A stretch of 59,967 nt of DNA from the NCBI GenBank assembly GCA_018333635.1, contig JAGXTL010000084.1:1-59967 (forward strand). Direction: 5' to 3'. Made by a program: the position numbers and the translations under genes. Source of the DNA: Dethiobacter sp. Lineage in GTDB: Bacteria > Bacillota > Dethiobacteria > Dethiobacterales > Dethiobacteraceae. Numbering within the stretch: position 1 is the first letter of the stretch; every line of letters starts with the position of its first letter. Positions 16,797-24,319 of the stretch are shown piece by piece. Below the pieces are notes generated by a model. That model did not search any database, had not been told where the DNA came from, and saw nothing but the letters and a program-made list of their open reading frames with translations.

Positions 16797-16830
16797 AGAG
16801 GTTCGGGAGATTTCTCCCGAACCTCTTTTT
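16797..16830 (+). terminator. Strong terminator after flagellin
   Basis: AGAGGTTCGGGAGA and TCTCCCGAACCTCT form a 14-bp stem with a very short loop, followed by TTTTT. The 90 bases between stop codon and stem hold degenerate GCAAAGCTCG-type units. Confidence 0.92.
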
Positions 16831-16858
16831 GTCATCGTCATCGGCTCATTCAGCGTTA

Positions 16859-17230
16859 CCATTCCCCTCCCTTGGAGGGGTGGTGCGCAGCGCCGGGGTG
16901 GTCTCCTTTGCGCAAGGGAGATGAGAGAACCACCCCGCCCTAACGGGCACCCCTCCACAGGAGGGGAATTATGGGAGGCAAATTAGTTGAGTGGAGCTTA
17001 AGGAGGGGGACCTCATACAGCCCTCACCCTAGCCCTCTCCCGGGGGGAGAGGGGATAAGTTGACGGGCACCCCTCCACAGGAGGGGAATTATGGGAGGCA
17101 AATTAGTTGAGTGGAGCTCAAGGAGGGGGATCTCATACGCCCTCACCCTAGCCCTCTCCCGGGGGGAGAGGGGATAAGTTGACGGGCACCCCTCCAAAGG
17201 AGGGGAATTTGCCGGTAGCTTCTGTTGGGA
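16859..17230. repeat. Family A and B repeat cluster with a 120-bp tandem duplication
   Basis: A family B element (16859-16972) is followed by two successive units that begin ACGGGCACCCCTCC (16943 and 17063) and a partial third (17182). Each unit is 119-120 bp and contains a family B end, a unique stretch (AAATTAGTTGAGTGGAGCT) and a family A core ending GGGGATAAGTTG. The units differ at a handful of positions. No gene is seen here. Confidence 0.85.
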
Positions 17231-17324
17231 GGGGAATTAGGTGCCGGTAGTTACTATAGTGCTCAGCACTGGGATGGTCTCCCTTGGAGTAGTGGTGCTC
17301 TTATGTTTTGCGATAGTTACGTGC

Positions 17325-17390
17325 CATTCCCCTCCCTTGGAGGGGTGGTGCGCAGCACCGGGGTGGTCTCCTGAGGAGGGGTGGTTCTTA
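17325..17390. repeat. Family B repeat after csrA
   Basis: ATTCCCCTCCCTTGGAGGGG, then GTGGTGCGCAGCACCGGGGTGG and a further GAGGAGGGGTGG. It is the reverse complement of the copy at 21143-21188. Together with the cluster above it fills the long gene-free stretch between flagellin and csrA. Confidence 0.8.
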
Positions 17391-17396
17391 TTACTC

Positions 17397-17426
17397 AAAA
17401 AAAAAGAGCCGCGTTTTAAGTCGGCT
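17397..17426 (-). terminator. Terminator of the flgN-csrA unit
   Basis: On the minus strand AGCCG (17426-17422) pairs with CGGCT (17411-17407), followed by a run of U encoded by A at 17397-17405. Confidence 0.75.
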
Positions 17427-17440
17427 ACGCAAGCAGAATG

Positions 17441-17662
17441 CTATTTTTTGGGCACAGGCAAGCGCGGCAGCTCGTCGTGGCTTAGCGCCGCCGCTCGGTT
17501 TGCCTGGCGGATGGCCTCGTAAACCTCCTCACGGTTCACAGCCACCTCTTTCGGCGCTGCGATGCCTATTTTTACGGCGTCGCCTTTGATTTCCAGAATT
17601 TTAACAGTAATACTATCGCCGATGACCAAATTTTGGCCGGCTTTGCGGGTCAGAATAAGCAA
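17441..17662 (-). CDS. csrA: Translational regulator CsrA
   Basis: 73 residues. MLILTRKAGQNLVIGDSI and KIGIAAPKEVAVNREEVY are the two RNA-binding strands of CsrA, including the conserved Arg of VNREE. It binds GGA motifs in mRNA leaders and represses flagellin translation in Bacillus. Located just downstream of fliW, its protein antagonist, in a flgN-flgK-flgL-fliW-csrA unit. The flagellin leader in this window has two fitting GGA sites. Confidence 0.95.
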   Translation of the reverse strand: MLILTRKAGQNLVIGDSITVKILEIKGDAVKIGIAAPKEVAVNREEVYEAIRQANRAAALSHDELPRLPVPKK

Positions 17663-17673
17663 GGTGACTCCTC

Positions 17674-18078
17674 CTAGCCGCAGCTTCTTTGTTGCTCGGG
17701 CGGAAAAAGGAAATGTTTCGTTGTGTAGCCGGATTGGTGCAGCACAAGCTGCGAGGCTAAGCCTTGCGCCGTATTGACGATTAAGGGAGCAAGCAGGTTG
17801 GCTGTCGCTTCCGCAGTTTTTGCCGGCACGGTCACAAGCAAGTAGACTTCCGCTTCTTTTTCCTCTAATGCAATATTCGCCAATTCATCCCGTTTAACCT
17901 GCACAAGGTAGTCGGGAAAAAAGAAGGCAGGCTTAGTCAGAATAAAGGCGGGTCCAGCCGGCGCGGACATGGAAAAAAAGCAGGGGTTATCGGCGATGGG
18001 TTCGAGGAGATATTCGGAAATTTCCTCAAAGCCCAAAAGCCCGGGAATCATTTTTAATGTTACGCTTTTTCTTGTCAT
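17674..18078 (-). CDS. fliW: Flagellar assembly factor FliW
   Basis: 134 residues. The IPGLLGFEEISEYLL segment, a conserved P-x-L/F-FFPDYLVQV stretch and ELANIALEEKEAEVYLLVTVP match FliW. It binds flagellin or CsrA in a partner switch, so that flagellin building up in the cell releases CsrA to shut off more translation. I place the start at MTRKS (18078), about ten bases after AAAAGGA; an alternative ATG at 18090 lies too close to that site. It sits 11 bases upstream of csrA. Confidence 0.92.
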   Translation of the reverse strand: MTRKSVTLKMIPGLLGFEEISEYLLEPIADNPCFFSMSAPAGPAFILTKPAFFFPDYLVQVKRDELANIALEEKEAEVYLLVTVPAKTAEATANLLAPLIVNTAQGLASQLVLHQSGYTTKHFLFPPEQQRSCG

Positions 18079-18111
18079 AGCTTGCACCATCCTTTTTCAC
18101 TAAAAAAATAT

Positions 18112-19011
18112 TTAACGCAAAAAGTCGAGCAAACTCGGCTGCATTATTCTTGCGCTCGAGGTAAGGGAGGCTTTGTAAATAGTCTCCATCACCGAAAAAT
18201 TCATCATCGTTTCAGCAAAGTCAATATCCTCCAGCTGGGAGCGCAGGCTGGTAAAATTTATTTTCTGGGTGGCAAAGCTTTCTGAGGAAAGCTCTAAGCC
18301 GTTGTAAATGGCGCCGAGTGCGGCGCGCCTGTTTAGCACATTGTCGGCTGCTTGCTGCAGGCTCTCGATGGAGTTGCCAGCTGCGGTAGTATCATTGTTA
18401 AACATCGCCTGCGCCAATTCATCCATGCCGGCTAAAAGGCCGGAGGAAAAGAAGAGCTCGTGAGCGGTAAGGTTGCTGCGGATAGTCACATGCGGCGCGA
18501 CTTCCCAGTTAATGCTGCCATGGTCGCCGGCATAGCTGACGCCGGCAGCGCCTGCGCCTGCGCCAAAATCGCGCTCCAGTGGTTTGGTGGTCGTCAAGTG
18601 GCCGGAAAATATATAGCGTCCCGCATAATTGGTATTGCCAAACTGCACGAGGACGTTAATCAGTTCGTCTACTTCCAGGCCGATTGCTTCGCGCGCTTGC
18701 GGTGAGAGCGTCTCGCTTGCGCCGCGCACGGCTAACTCCTGAGCGCGTTGCAATATTTCCGTGATGTGGTGCAGGGCGTCTTCTGTAGTATTCAGCCAGG
18801 AGCGGGAGGCATCAATATTGCGTTCGTGCTGTTCCACCTGCTGCAGTGCGGAATTATAGCCCATGATCCGGGCAACCTTTAGCGGCTCGTCAGAGGGCTT
18901 GGAGACGCTTTTGCCTGATGAGAGCATGTCTTGAAAGCGGCTCATATTTTGCAGATTGTTTTGAATGTTGCTGATCACTCTGTTTTTCACCATTTGGTGA
19001 GTAACACGCAA
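18112..19011 (-). CDS. flgL: Flagellar hook-associated protein 3
   Basis: 299 residues. A flagellin-like N-terminus (MRVTHQMVKNRVISNIQNNL, then SSGKSVSKPSDEP) and C-terminus (FAETMMNFSVMETIYKASL) define FlgL, the second hook-filament junction protein. The start is TTG, eight bases after AGGAGGTG. It follows flgK by 25 bases. Confidence 0.94.
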   Translation of the reverse strand: MRVTHQMVKNRVISNIQNNLQNMSRFQDMLSSGKSVSKPSDEPLKVARIMGYNSALQQVEQHERNIDASRSWLNTTEDALHHITEILQRAQELAVRGASETLSPQAREAIGLEVDELINVLVQFGNTNYAGRYIFSGHLTTTKPLERDFGAGAGAAGVSYAGDHGSINWEVAPHVTIRSNLTAHELFFSSGLLAGMDELAQAMFNNDTTAAGNSIESLQQAADNVLNRRAALGAIYNGLELSSESFATQKINFTSLRSQLEDIDFAETMMNFSVMETIYKASLTSSARIMQPSLLDFLR

Positions 19012-19036
19012 GAGAATTCACCTCCTAATAAAAATA

Positions 19037-20491
19037 TTACCTTAGCATTCTGTTGATTAGCGTATCATAAATCTCATCAAAGGCGGTAATCATCCGGGCG
19101 GAAGCTTGGTATGCCAATTGGAACTGGATCATATTAGCCATTTCCTCATCAAGCGAGACTCCGGCAATGGAGTCCTGCCTTTGTCTTAACATCCCAATCA
19201 GGGACGTTTGGTTTTCCGCCAGCCGTTCGCTCTCGCGGGTGTCCACTCCCAGGCGGGCGATATTATCCCGATGGAAGTTAGTAAAAGTAGTCAGCCCGGC
19301 CGGGTCCAGCGTTGCCCGCAGGCGCACGTCCGGCTGCAGGGGGTCGATGCTGATTGCCGCACTTCTCAGGCGGGCAATCAGCAAGGCGTTTCCGCCGTCG
19401 CCGGGAGCCGGTTGACTGTGCCCAGGCAAAGCCGCCATGGAGGCTGCCACCAGTCCGGAATCATTTCTAAGCAGATCATTTACCTGCAGTGTCTCGATTT
19501 CGCTGCCGGTAAAGAAAGCATTGCCGCTTGTTCCGTAGAGGTCCATGCCTGTGGAGTGCAGATCGTTAACCGAATTTATCACGCCCCAGACCATGCTCGA
19601 GAAGTCTTCCATATAGCTCCGCAGCAGAACGTCACGAGTTTCCATTAAGCCGGCCAACTGTCCGTTACTCATGTTTAGCGGTTGATTATCGCGTTCCCAG
19701 ACGGGCTGCGGCGAGAGCGTCCAGTCGCCGTCAAGCGCCCCGGCAGTCGTTGTAATGCGGAAATTGAGATTATTGTCGACTAACGCCCTGCCGGCGATAA
19801 AGATGCTGATTGAGGAGTTGTCATTGAGGACTGTGTCGAACTCAATAATTTTGGTCAACTCTTTTAAGAGATTGTCACGGCGATCGAGCAAATCCGCGGG
19901 GCTGTTGCGCTGGGCTGTCAGGCTGACAATTTGCCGATTAAGGTCGGCCAGCTGCTCAGCCAGCGTATTGACTTCTTCCGTTTTTGCCGTGATCTGCTCG
20001 GCCATGTGGCTGCGCACAGCTTTTAGTTGTTCGTTTGTATGCCTGGCAGCGTTTGTAAAAGCGTTGCCGTTTTCCAGCAGCGCGGCTCGCACAGAGGAGC
20101 TTTCCGGATTGAGGCTCAGCTCCTGCCAGCTATTATAAAAAGCGTTTAGCACACTGCTAAAACCTGTTTTTGATGGTTCCATGAAAACGCCTTCAACCTG
20201 ACTGAGAAAAGAATGGCGGGTTTCCCACTTGGCCAGGGTTTGTGCCTCCTGACGGAGCTGTGTGTCAAGAAAGCGGTCTCTGATGCGGCCGATTTCAGCG
20301 ACGACTACGCCACTGCCGAGCATGCCTTCACCGTTTAAATAGGGCAGAGGGTTAGTGGTTGTCAGCTGGGCGCGCTGACGGCTATAACCCGGAGTGTTGG
20401 CATTAGCGATATTATGAGCAGTGACTGCCAGGGATTTCTGCTGTGCCTGTAACCCGAGGCGGGAAATATTTAAACCGAAGAAAGTTGACAC
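19037..20491 (-). CDS. flgK: Flagellar hook-associated protein 1
   Basis: 484 residues. The N-terminus LNISRLGLQAQQKSLAVTAH then NIANANTPGYSRQR is the axial-protein signature, and the C-terminus (VSLDEEMANMIQFQLAYQAS) is typical FlgK. It forms the first hook-filament junction. GTG start with AAAGGAGG upstream. It lies 21 bases after flgN, which encodes its chaperone. Confidence 0.95.
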   Translation of the reverse strand: MSTFFGLNISRLGLQAQQKSLAVTAHNIANANTPGYSRQRAQLTTTNPLPYLNGEGMLGSGVVVAEIGRIRDRFLDTQLRQEAQTLAKWETRHSFLSQVEGVFMEPSKTGFSSVLNAFYNSWQELSLNPESSSVRAALLENGNAFTNAARHTNEQLKAVRSHMAEQITAKTEEVNTLAEQLADLNRQIVSLTAQRNSPADLLDRRDNLLKELTKIIEFDTVLNDNSSISIFIAGRALVDNNLNFRITTTAGALDGDWTLSPQPVWERDNQPLNMSNGQLAGLMETRDVLLRSYMEDFSSMVWGVINSVNDLHSTGMDLYGTSGNAFFTGSEIETLQVNDLLRNDSGLVAASMAALPGHSQPAPGDGGNALLIARLRSAAISIDPLQPDVRLRATLDPAGLTTFTNFHRDNIARLGVDTRESERLAENQTSLIGMLRQRQDSIAGVSLDEEMANMIQFQLAYQASARMITAFDEIYDTLINRMLR

Positions 20492-20512
20492 TGCGCTAGC
20501 CTCCTTTGCGAG

Positions 20513-20965
20513 TTAGGCCAAGATGCTGACCATGGCGTAAGACAAGGTTTGCTGTGAGCTGACTTTGCCCGTTTTCGTATAACCGTCCGCGTGCTGCTCT
20601 TTTCCCGCAGCTTGGCGGAAACAATTGATATAAGCCAATTGGTGCTTGAGATAAAGGGCATTCGTCTCGTTTTCAATTTTTAGCTCCCGCAGGGCAAGCT
20701 GCAAATTTTGACGTAATGTGAGCAGCTTTTCCGCCGGAGCGCCGGGAGCAGCCGCAAGTTCTCTTAGTGATTTGCCGTGGGCAGAGAGCTCGCGCCTTTC
20801 CTCCAGCCGCCGCAAGCGGTGCTGAAGTTGCGTCTTTTCCTGCTGGCAGCGTTGCAGTAAGGCCAGCTCGTTATTGGCAATGGCGTTTCTTTCACGCCGG
20901 ATGATTTCTGTCAGTGCAGTGACTGTTGCTAGTTGTGCTTGCAAGGTTGTGAGTAGCTCTTCCAC
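20513..20965 (-). CDS. flgN: Flagellar export chaperone FlgN
   Basis: About 150 residues, helical and rich in Leu, Gln and Glu. It fits FlgN in size, composition and position directly before flgK and flgL, whose products FlgN escorts to export. I use the GTG at 20965 because GGAGGG precedes it by six bases. The C-terminus (QQTLSYAMVSILA) is typical of FlgN in this group. Confidence 0.82.
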   Translation of the reverse strand: MEELLTTLQAQLATVTALTEIIRRERNAIANNELALLQRCQQEKTQLQHRLRRLEERRELSAHGKSLRELAAAPGAPAEKLLTLRQNLQLALRELKIENETNALYLKHQLAYINCFRQAAGKEQHADGYTKTGKVSSQQTLSYAMVSILA

Positions 20966-20998
20966 GGGGAACCCTCCGCTTATTGATTTCTGCATAGT

Positions 20999-21025
20999 TT
21001 ATCGGCAGCTTCCGTGAAAGCTTAA
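20999..21025 (-). promoter_or_regulatory. Sigma-28 (SigD) promoter of flgN-flgK-flgL-fliW-csrA
   Basis: On the minus strand TTAAGCTT (21025-21018), an 11-base gap, then a perfect GCCGATAA (21006-20999). It is 34 bases upstream of the flgN start and just downstream of a bidirectional terminator, which isolates the unit. Confidence 0.82.
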
Positions 21026-21068
21026 GGGCTAATGCAAAAGAAGTTCAGGCGGTTTGTCTTTAGGCAGG

Positions 21069-21106
21069 CACACAAAAAAGACGGCGTCGCCGTCTTTTTT
21101 GTGTGT
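21069..21106. terminator. Bidirectional terminator between fliS and flgN
   Basis: A near-perfect palindrome: CACACAAAAAAGACGGCG facing CGCCGTCTTTTTTGTGTG. Runs of A and T flank the GC stem on both sides, so it can stop transcription from either direction. Confidence 0.9.
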
Positions 21107-21112
21107 TTAACC

Positions 21113-21281
21113 GAGGGGACGGTTCTTGTGGTTGGGTAAGAATCGGACCACCCCGGTGCTGCGCACCACCCCTCCAAGGGAGGGGAATCTTGAGGGAGAG
21201 GGGATTTTGTATGGAGGAGCAAGCGTATCCCCTCTCCACCCTTTGGGGGGAGAGGGTAAGGGTGAGGGGGGTGAGTAGAGT
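21113..21281. repeat. Family B and family A repeats downstream of fliS
   Basis: GGGGACGGTTCTTGTGGTT (21117-21135) is followed by a family B copy (21143-21188) and then family A blocks (21190-21281), including CCCTCTCCACC facing GGGGGGAGAGGG. No gene is seen. Confidence 0.8.
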
Positions 21282-21292
21282 TTCTGGCTTGA

Positions 21293-21664
21293 TTACTGTG
21301 TGAGATTAAAGGCTTGCAGCCATGTGTCGCGCAAATCAACAAGCAAACTTTCAACTTCAGCCAAAGGCGCCGCTTCTTTTTTGAGGTTGGCAGTAACGAG
21401 GCGCTGCTGCATGTAGTCGTAGAGCAGGTAAAGGCTGTCAGCCATCTCTCCCTGGTTTGGATCGAGGGCATTCATCAGCTCAAAAAGAATATCCTGCGTT
21501 TTGACGTTATTAATGTGGCTTTGTTCAAGTTTGTTTTCTGCCAGGCCCATTTGTGCCAGTTTGGTAAATTTAATGGCGGCGTTGTAGAGCATGATGATTA
21601 GCTTCAGGCCGGACGCAGTTTCTATTTGAGTGTGTAAATATGTGCGGTAAGGGTTTGCCAGCAT
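21293..21664 (-). CDS. fliS: Flagellin export chaperone FliS
   Basis: 123 residues. PYRTYLHTQIETASGLKLIIMLYNAAIKF is the classic FliS N-terminus, and the LYDYMQQRLVTANLKK helix is also conserved. It binds the flagellin C-terminus before export. The ATG at 21664 has AGGAGG nine bases upstream. It follows flaG, sharing its transcript. Confidence 0.94.
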   Translation of the reverse strand: MLANPYRTYLHTQIETASGLKLIIMLYNAAIKFTKLAQMGLAENKLEQSHINNVKTQDILFELMNALDPNQGEMADSLYLLYDYMQQRLVTANLKKEAAPLAEVESLLVDLRDTWLQAFNLTQ

Positions 21665-21680
21665 CTTTGAGCCTCCTTTC

Positions 21681-22061
21681 CTAACGCCTTGTGTCCAGCA
21701 GCAGGCCAATCATTTCTTGGATTTGCGCCGCCAGCCTCAGTAAACGCTCCGGCGGTATTTCCCTAATCAGCTCATCAGTTTCTTTGTCGATAACCTGCAC
21801 CATTACCCTGTTGGACTCGTCATGGATTTTGAAGCGCAGGCTGAAACTAAAGGCGTCTAAAGCGCTGTTTACTTTGTTGACGGCAGCATCTATTTCCGTC
21901 GTCGCATGAGCCGGAGGATGAACTTCCGCAACAGGGTTGGGGGCTCCTTTAATGCTTTCCTCTTTTTCTCGTGCTTTGGCCGGGTGGCTGATTTCGTTGG
22001 TAATGTTTCTAAGCCCGTCCGCTGTAATTGCAGGCTGAGAATTTGCCGCTCCGATTTTCAC
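21681..22061 (-). CDS. flaG: FlaG-domain flagellar protein
   Basis: 126 residues. The C-terminal half (VNKVNSALDAFSFSLRFKIHDESN... then DKETDELIREIPPERLLRL) is the FlaG domain; the N-terminal half is variable and probably disordered. FlaG affects filament length in other bacteria. A second, shorter relative is encoded divergently at 22401. I do not see a convincing sigma-28 promoter for this gene. Confidence 0.85.
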   Translation of the reverse strand: MKIGAANSQPAITADGLRNITNEISHPAKAREKEESIKGAPNPVAEVHPPAHATTEIDAAVNKVNSALDAFSFSLRFKIHDESNRVMVQVIDKETDELIREIPPERLLRLAAQIQEMIGLLLDTRR

Positions 22062-22162
22062 CTTTTCACCTCCTCGTCTTCGCCCCGGCGAAAAATGCTT
22101 TGCTCTTGCCTTTTGTTAGTTGAACAACATTGTCTGTGGCAAGATCGGTTGGATGAAAACAC

Positions 22163-22245
22163 CCCTCACCCTAACCCTCTCCCAGAGGGAGAGGGGATTT
22201 TCAGTTCACCCTAACCCTCTCCCAGAGGGAGAGGGGATTTTCAGA
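22163..22245. repeat. Two direct family A repeats, 40-bp period
   Basis: CACCCTAACCCTCTCCC followed by AGAGGGAGAGGGGATTTTCAG appears twice, at 22167 and 22207. They lie between the divergent flaG and FlaG-like genes. Confidence 0.85.
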
Positions 22246-22323
22246 GTAAGGCCGCACGCGCGTTAGTTTGTCTAATATTTTCGGTAAAAGCTGAAAAAAC
22301 TTAATACTTCTGCTAAAATAAAG

Positions 22324-22350
22324 TAAAGTTTTTTTATTTGCGACCGATAA
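22324..22350 (+). promoter_or_regulatory. Sigma-28 (SigD) promoter of the second FlaG-like gene
   Basis: TAAAGTTT (22324-22331), an 11-base gap, then ACCGATAA (22343-22350). One mismatch to the consensus. Confidence 0.82.
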
Positions 22351-22400
22351 TAAGCTAACGAAAAGAAAGTGTAGCTGTCTCGTGAAGCGGGGGATGGGCT

Positions 22401-22760
22401 GTGAAAGTGCAAGGGGTGGATCCTGTGATTATGAGCAGGATTCAGGAAAAAGTAAAAAAACAGTTGGTGCAAGAGAGCCGACAGGTTGAGTTTGCCGAAG
22501 ACCGTCAAAACAGCCATGAGCAAGAACGGGAAACTCCAAACCGAGATGAATTGGCTGCGGCGGTGCAAAAACTGAACAAGACGGCAGACTCCTTGGGTAT
22601 TAACCTGCTTTTTGTCTTGCTCGAGGATGATGCCCCGCGGATCTTTGCGCTCAATAGAACAACGCAGGAGCTGATTCATCAGCTGTCTCCCGCAAAAGTG
22701 CAGGAAATGTTGACTGAAATGAAAAGCTTTGTTGGTATGATGGTAGATCAACTCTCATGA
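22401..22760 (+). CDS. Second FlaG-like protein
   Basis: 119 residues. VQKLNKTADSLGINLLFVLL, then RIFALNRTTQELIHQLSPAKVQEML lines up with the FlaG domain of the protein at 21681 (VNKVNSALDAF..., DKETDELIREIPPERLL). The N-terminal 50 residues are charged. GTG start after GGGGGATGG. It has its own SigD-type promoter and is followed 12 bases later by a small helical protein, so it is a late flagellar gene. Precise role unknown. Confidence 0.75.
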   Translation: MKVQGVDPVIMSRIQEKVKKQLVQESRQVEFAEDRQNSHEQERETPNRDELAAAVQKLNKTADSLGINLLFVLLEDDAPRIFALNRTTQELIHQLSPAKVQEMLTEMKSFVGMMVDQLS

Positions 22761-22772
22761 GGAGGATGAAGC

Positions 22773-23171
22773 GTGGCAGCTACGGTGACGGAATTGCTTG
22801 AGCAATTGAGCGCGAATTATCAACAGCAGTACATGCTCTACCAGAAGGTACATCAAATTGCCCAAGAGGAAGGCTCGCTGATTGAAACCCGGGAAATGCT
22901 GCAGTTAGTTGAGCTGCTCCATTGTGCGGAGGAAATTATGCGGCGTATTCAGCAGCTGGAGGAGCCGCAAAAAAAGAACAGGCAGTTGCTCCGTGAGGCT
23001 TTGCCCGGCAACAATCTTTCCCTTGATCTGCTTGCCTGTTTGACGGAGACGCGAGTTTTCCTGCGTTACAAAAAAGTGTTGGCGCAGCTGGCAGAAATTC
23101 TGGCAGAGATAGAACAACTAAAAAATAAAAATATTGTTCGGCTAGCCCAAATGAGGCTGGCAAAAAATTAG
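22773..23171 (+). CDS. Small helical protein, possible flagellar chaperone
   Basis: 132 residues, almost entirely helical and rich in Leu, Gln and Glu, like FlgN and FliT chaperones. No diagnostic motif is seen. GTG start with GGAGGATG upstream; 12 bases after the FlaG-like gene in a SigD-controlled pair. A chaperone role for an exported late flagellar protein is a guess from context. Confidence 0.65.
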   Translation: MAATVTELLEQLSANYQQQYMLYQKVHQIAQEEGSLIETREMLQLVELLHCAEEIMRRIQQLEEPQKKNRQLLREALPGNNLSLDLLACLTETRVFLRYKKVLAQLAEILAEIEQLKNKNIVRLAQMRLAKN

Positions 23172-23208
23172 CTATAGACAGAGGAGCTGAAATTTAGTAC
23201 TGCCGCAA

Positions 23209-23244
23209 AGCGTCTCAAAGTAACATTTGAGGCTGTTTTTTTTT
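23209..23244 (+). terminator. Terminator after the FlaG-like pair
   Basis: AGCGTCTCAAA (23209-23219) faces TTTGAGGCT (23226-23234), followed by ten T. Confidence 0.8.
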
Positions 23245-23254
23245 GGGGAAGGCA

Positions 23255-23482
23255 GCCTCTCCCAACGAGTCCGATCTCAAAATAATGTGAGAGGGTTAGG
23301 GTGAGGGAAGCCATGTCCTTTCTTGTTGAAAAAATTACATATTATGTTAAGTATTTCTACTTTTATTGCCATTTTTTTTAATCTTTGCAGGATTTTTTCC
23401 ATATTTAGCGAAAAGTAAGAGAAGACGGTAACTAAACGGTCAGGCTTGTCGAAAGTTGAGCCTGCCGAAAGGCAAGGAGGGG
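23255..23482 (+). promoter_or_regulatory. Leader region of the flgB operon
   Basis: A degraded family A copy (about 23257-23309) is followed by an AT-rich stretch (23320-23430) where I cannot pick a promoter with confidence. A hairpin then forms just before the ribosome binding site: CGG-T-CAGGCT (23437-23446) with AGCCTGCCG (23459-23467) around UGUCGAAAGUUG. It may influence operon translation. No known riboswitch consensus is recognisable. Confidence 0.4.
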
Positions 23483-23485
23483 ATG

Positions 23486-23902
23486 ATGATTAACGGCTTA
23501 TCGACTGATAAAGTTTCTCTCGTCTTGCAGAAAGGCCTTGACGCAGCGGGAGAGCGGCAGCGAGTCATGGCGCATAATATTGCCAATCTTAATACACCGC
23601 TTTACAAAAGAAAAGAAGTTCACTTCGAAGAAGAGTTGCGCCAGGCGTTGCTCGCTCCTTCCCGCCTCCCTCTTGCCGCCACCCACCCCCGTCACATGGG
23701 CAGAGGTCCCAGCTTGCAGGATGTGGGCCATGATGTTAAAACTGACTTGCAGTCAAGTATGCGGCCTGATGGCAACAATGTCGATATAGAGCGTGAAATG
23801 GCGATGCTTGCCGCAAACCAGTTGAACTATAATGCGCTCGTTCAGGTATTAAGCGGCCGGCAGGCACTATTGCGTTATGTGATCCATGAAGGGAGAAGGT
23901 AA
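23486..23902 (+). CDS. flgB: Flagellar basal-body rod protein FlgB
   Basis: 138 residues. The rod-protein signature is present as QRVMAHNIANLNTPLYKRKEV, and the C-terminal VDIEREMAMLAANQLNYNALVQVL is typical of FlgB. First gene of the long fla/che operon. Adjacent ATG codons at 23483 and 23486 follow AAGGAGGGG; the second has better spacing. Confidence 0.94.
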   Translation: MINGLSTDKVSLVLQKGLDAAGERQRVMAHNIANLNTPLYKRKEVHFEEELRQALLAPSRLPLAATHPRHMGRGPSLQDVGHDVKTDLQSSMRPDGNNVDIEREMAMLAANQLNYNALVQVLSGRQALLRYVIHEGRR

Positions 23903-23904
23903 GT

Positions 23905-24315
23905 ATGCAGATCTTTAAGGCGATGCAGATTTCCTCATCCGGCTTGACGGCTGAACGTTTTCGCTTGGATTTGATTGCTAATAACATTGCCAACGCACAT
24001 AGTACGCGCACTGAAGATGGTGGCCCTTACCGGCGCAGGTCCGCCGTTTTCGCAGAACAAATGGACGCCGCCCGCCGCAACCGACAGGGAGTGCGGGTGG
24101 TGTCAGTAAGCGAAGACCAGACGCCGCCCAGGTTAGTTTACGAACCGGGACATCCTGATGCAGACGCGGCTGGCTATGTAGCTTACCCAAATGTAAATGT
24201 GATTCAGGAAATGGTAGATATGATTACGGCTACCCGCGCTTACGAGGCTAACGTGACATCTTTAAATGCAGCGAAAAGCATGTTTTTGAAGGCGCTGGAA
24301 ATTGGCAGAGGATAG
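23905..24315 (+). CDS. flgC: Flagellar basal-body rod protein FlgC
   Basis: 136 residues. SSSGLTAERFRLDLIANNIANAHS at the N-terminus and the FlgC signature VIQEMVDMITATRAYEANV at the C-terminus. Proximal rod component. Starts two bases after flgB. Confidence 0.95.
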   Translation: MQIFKAMQISSSGLTAERFRLDLIANNIANAHSTRTEDGGPYRRRSAVFAEQMDAARRNRQGVRVVSVSEDQTPPRLVYEPGHPDADAAGYVAYPNVNVIQEMVDMITATRAYEANVTSLNAAKSMFLKALEIGRG

Positions 24316-24319
24316 GTGA

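Noticed and set aside
22272-22751. Minus-strand open frame over the second FlaG-like gene
   Set aside because: It runs over the SigD promoter and the FlaG-like coding region and lacks a start signal.
23255-23482. c-di-GMP riboswitch in the flgB leader
   Set aside because: The conserved class I and class II core sequences are absent.
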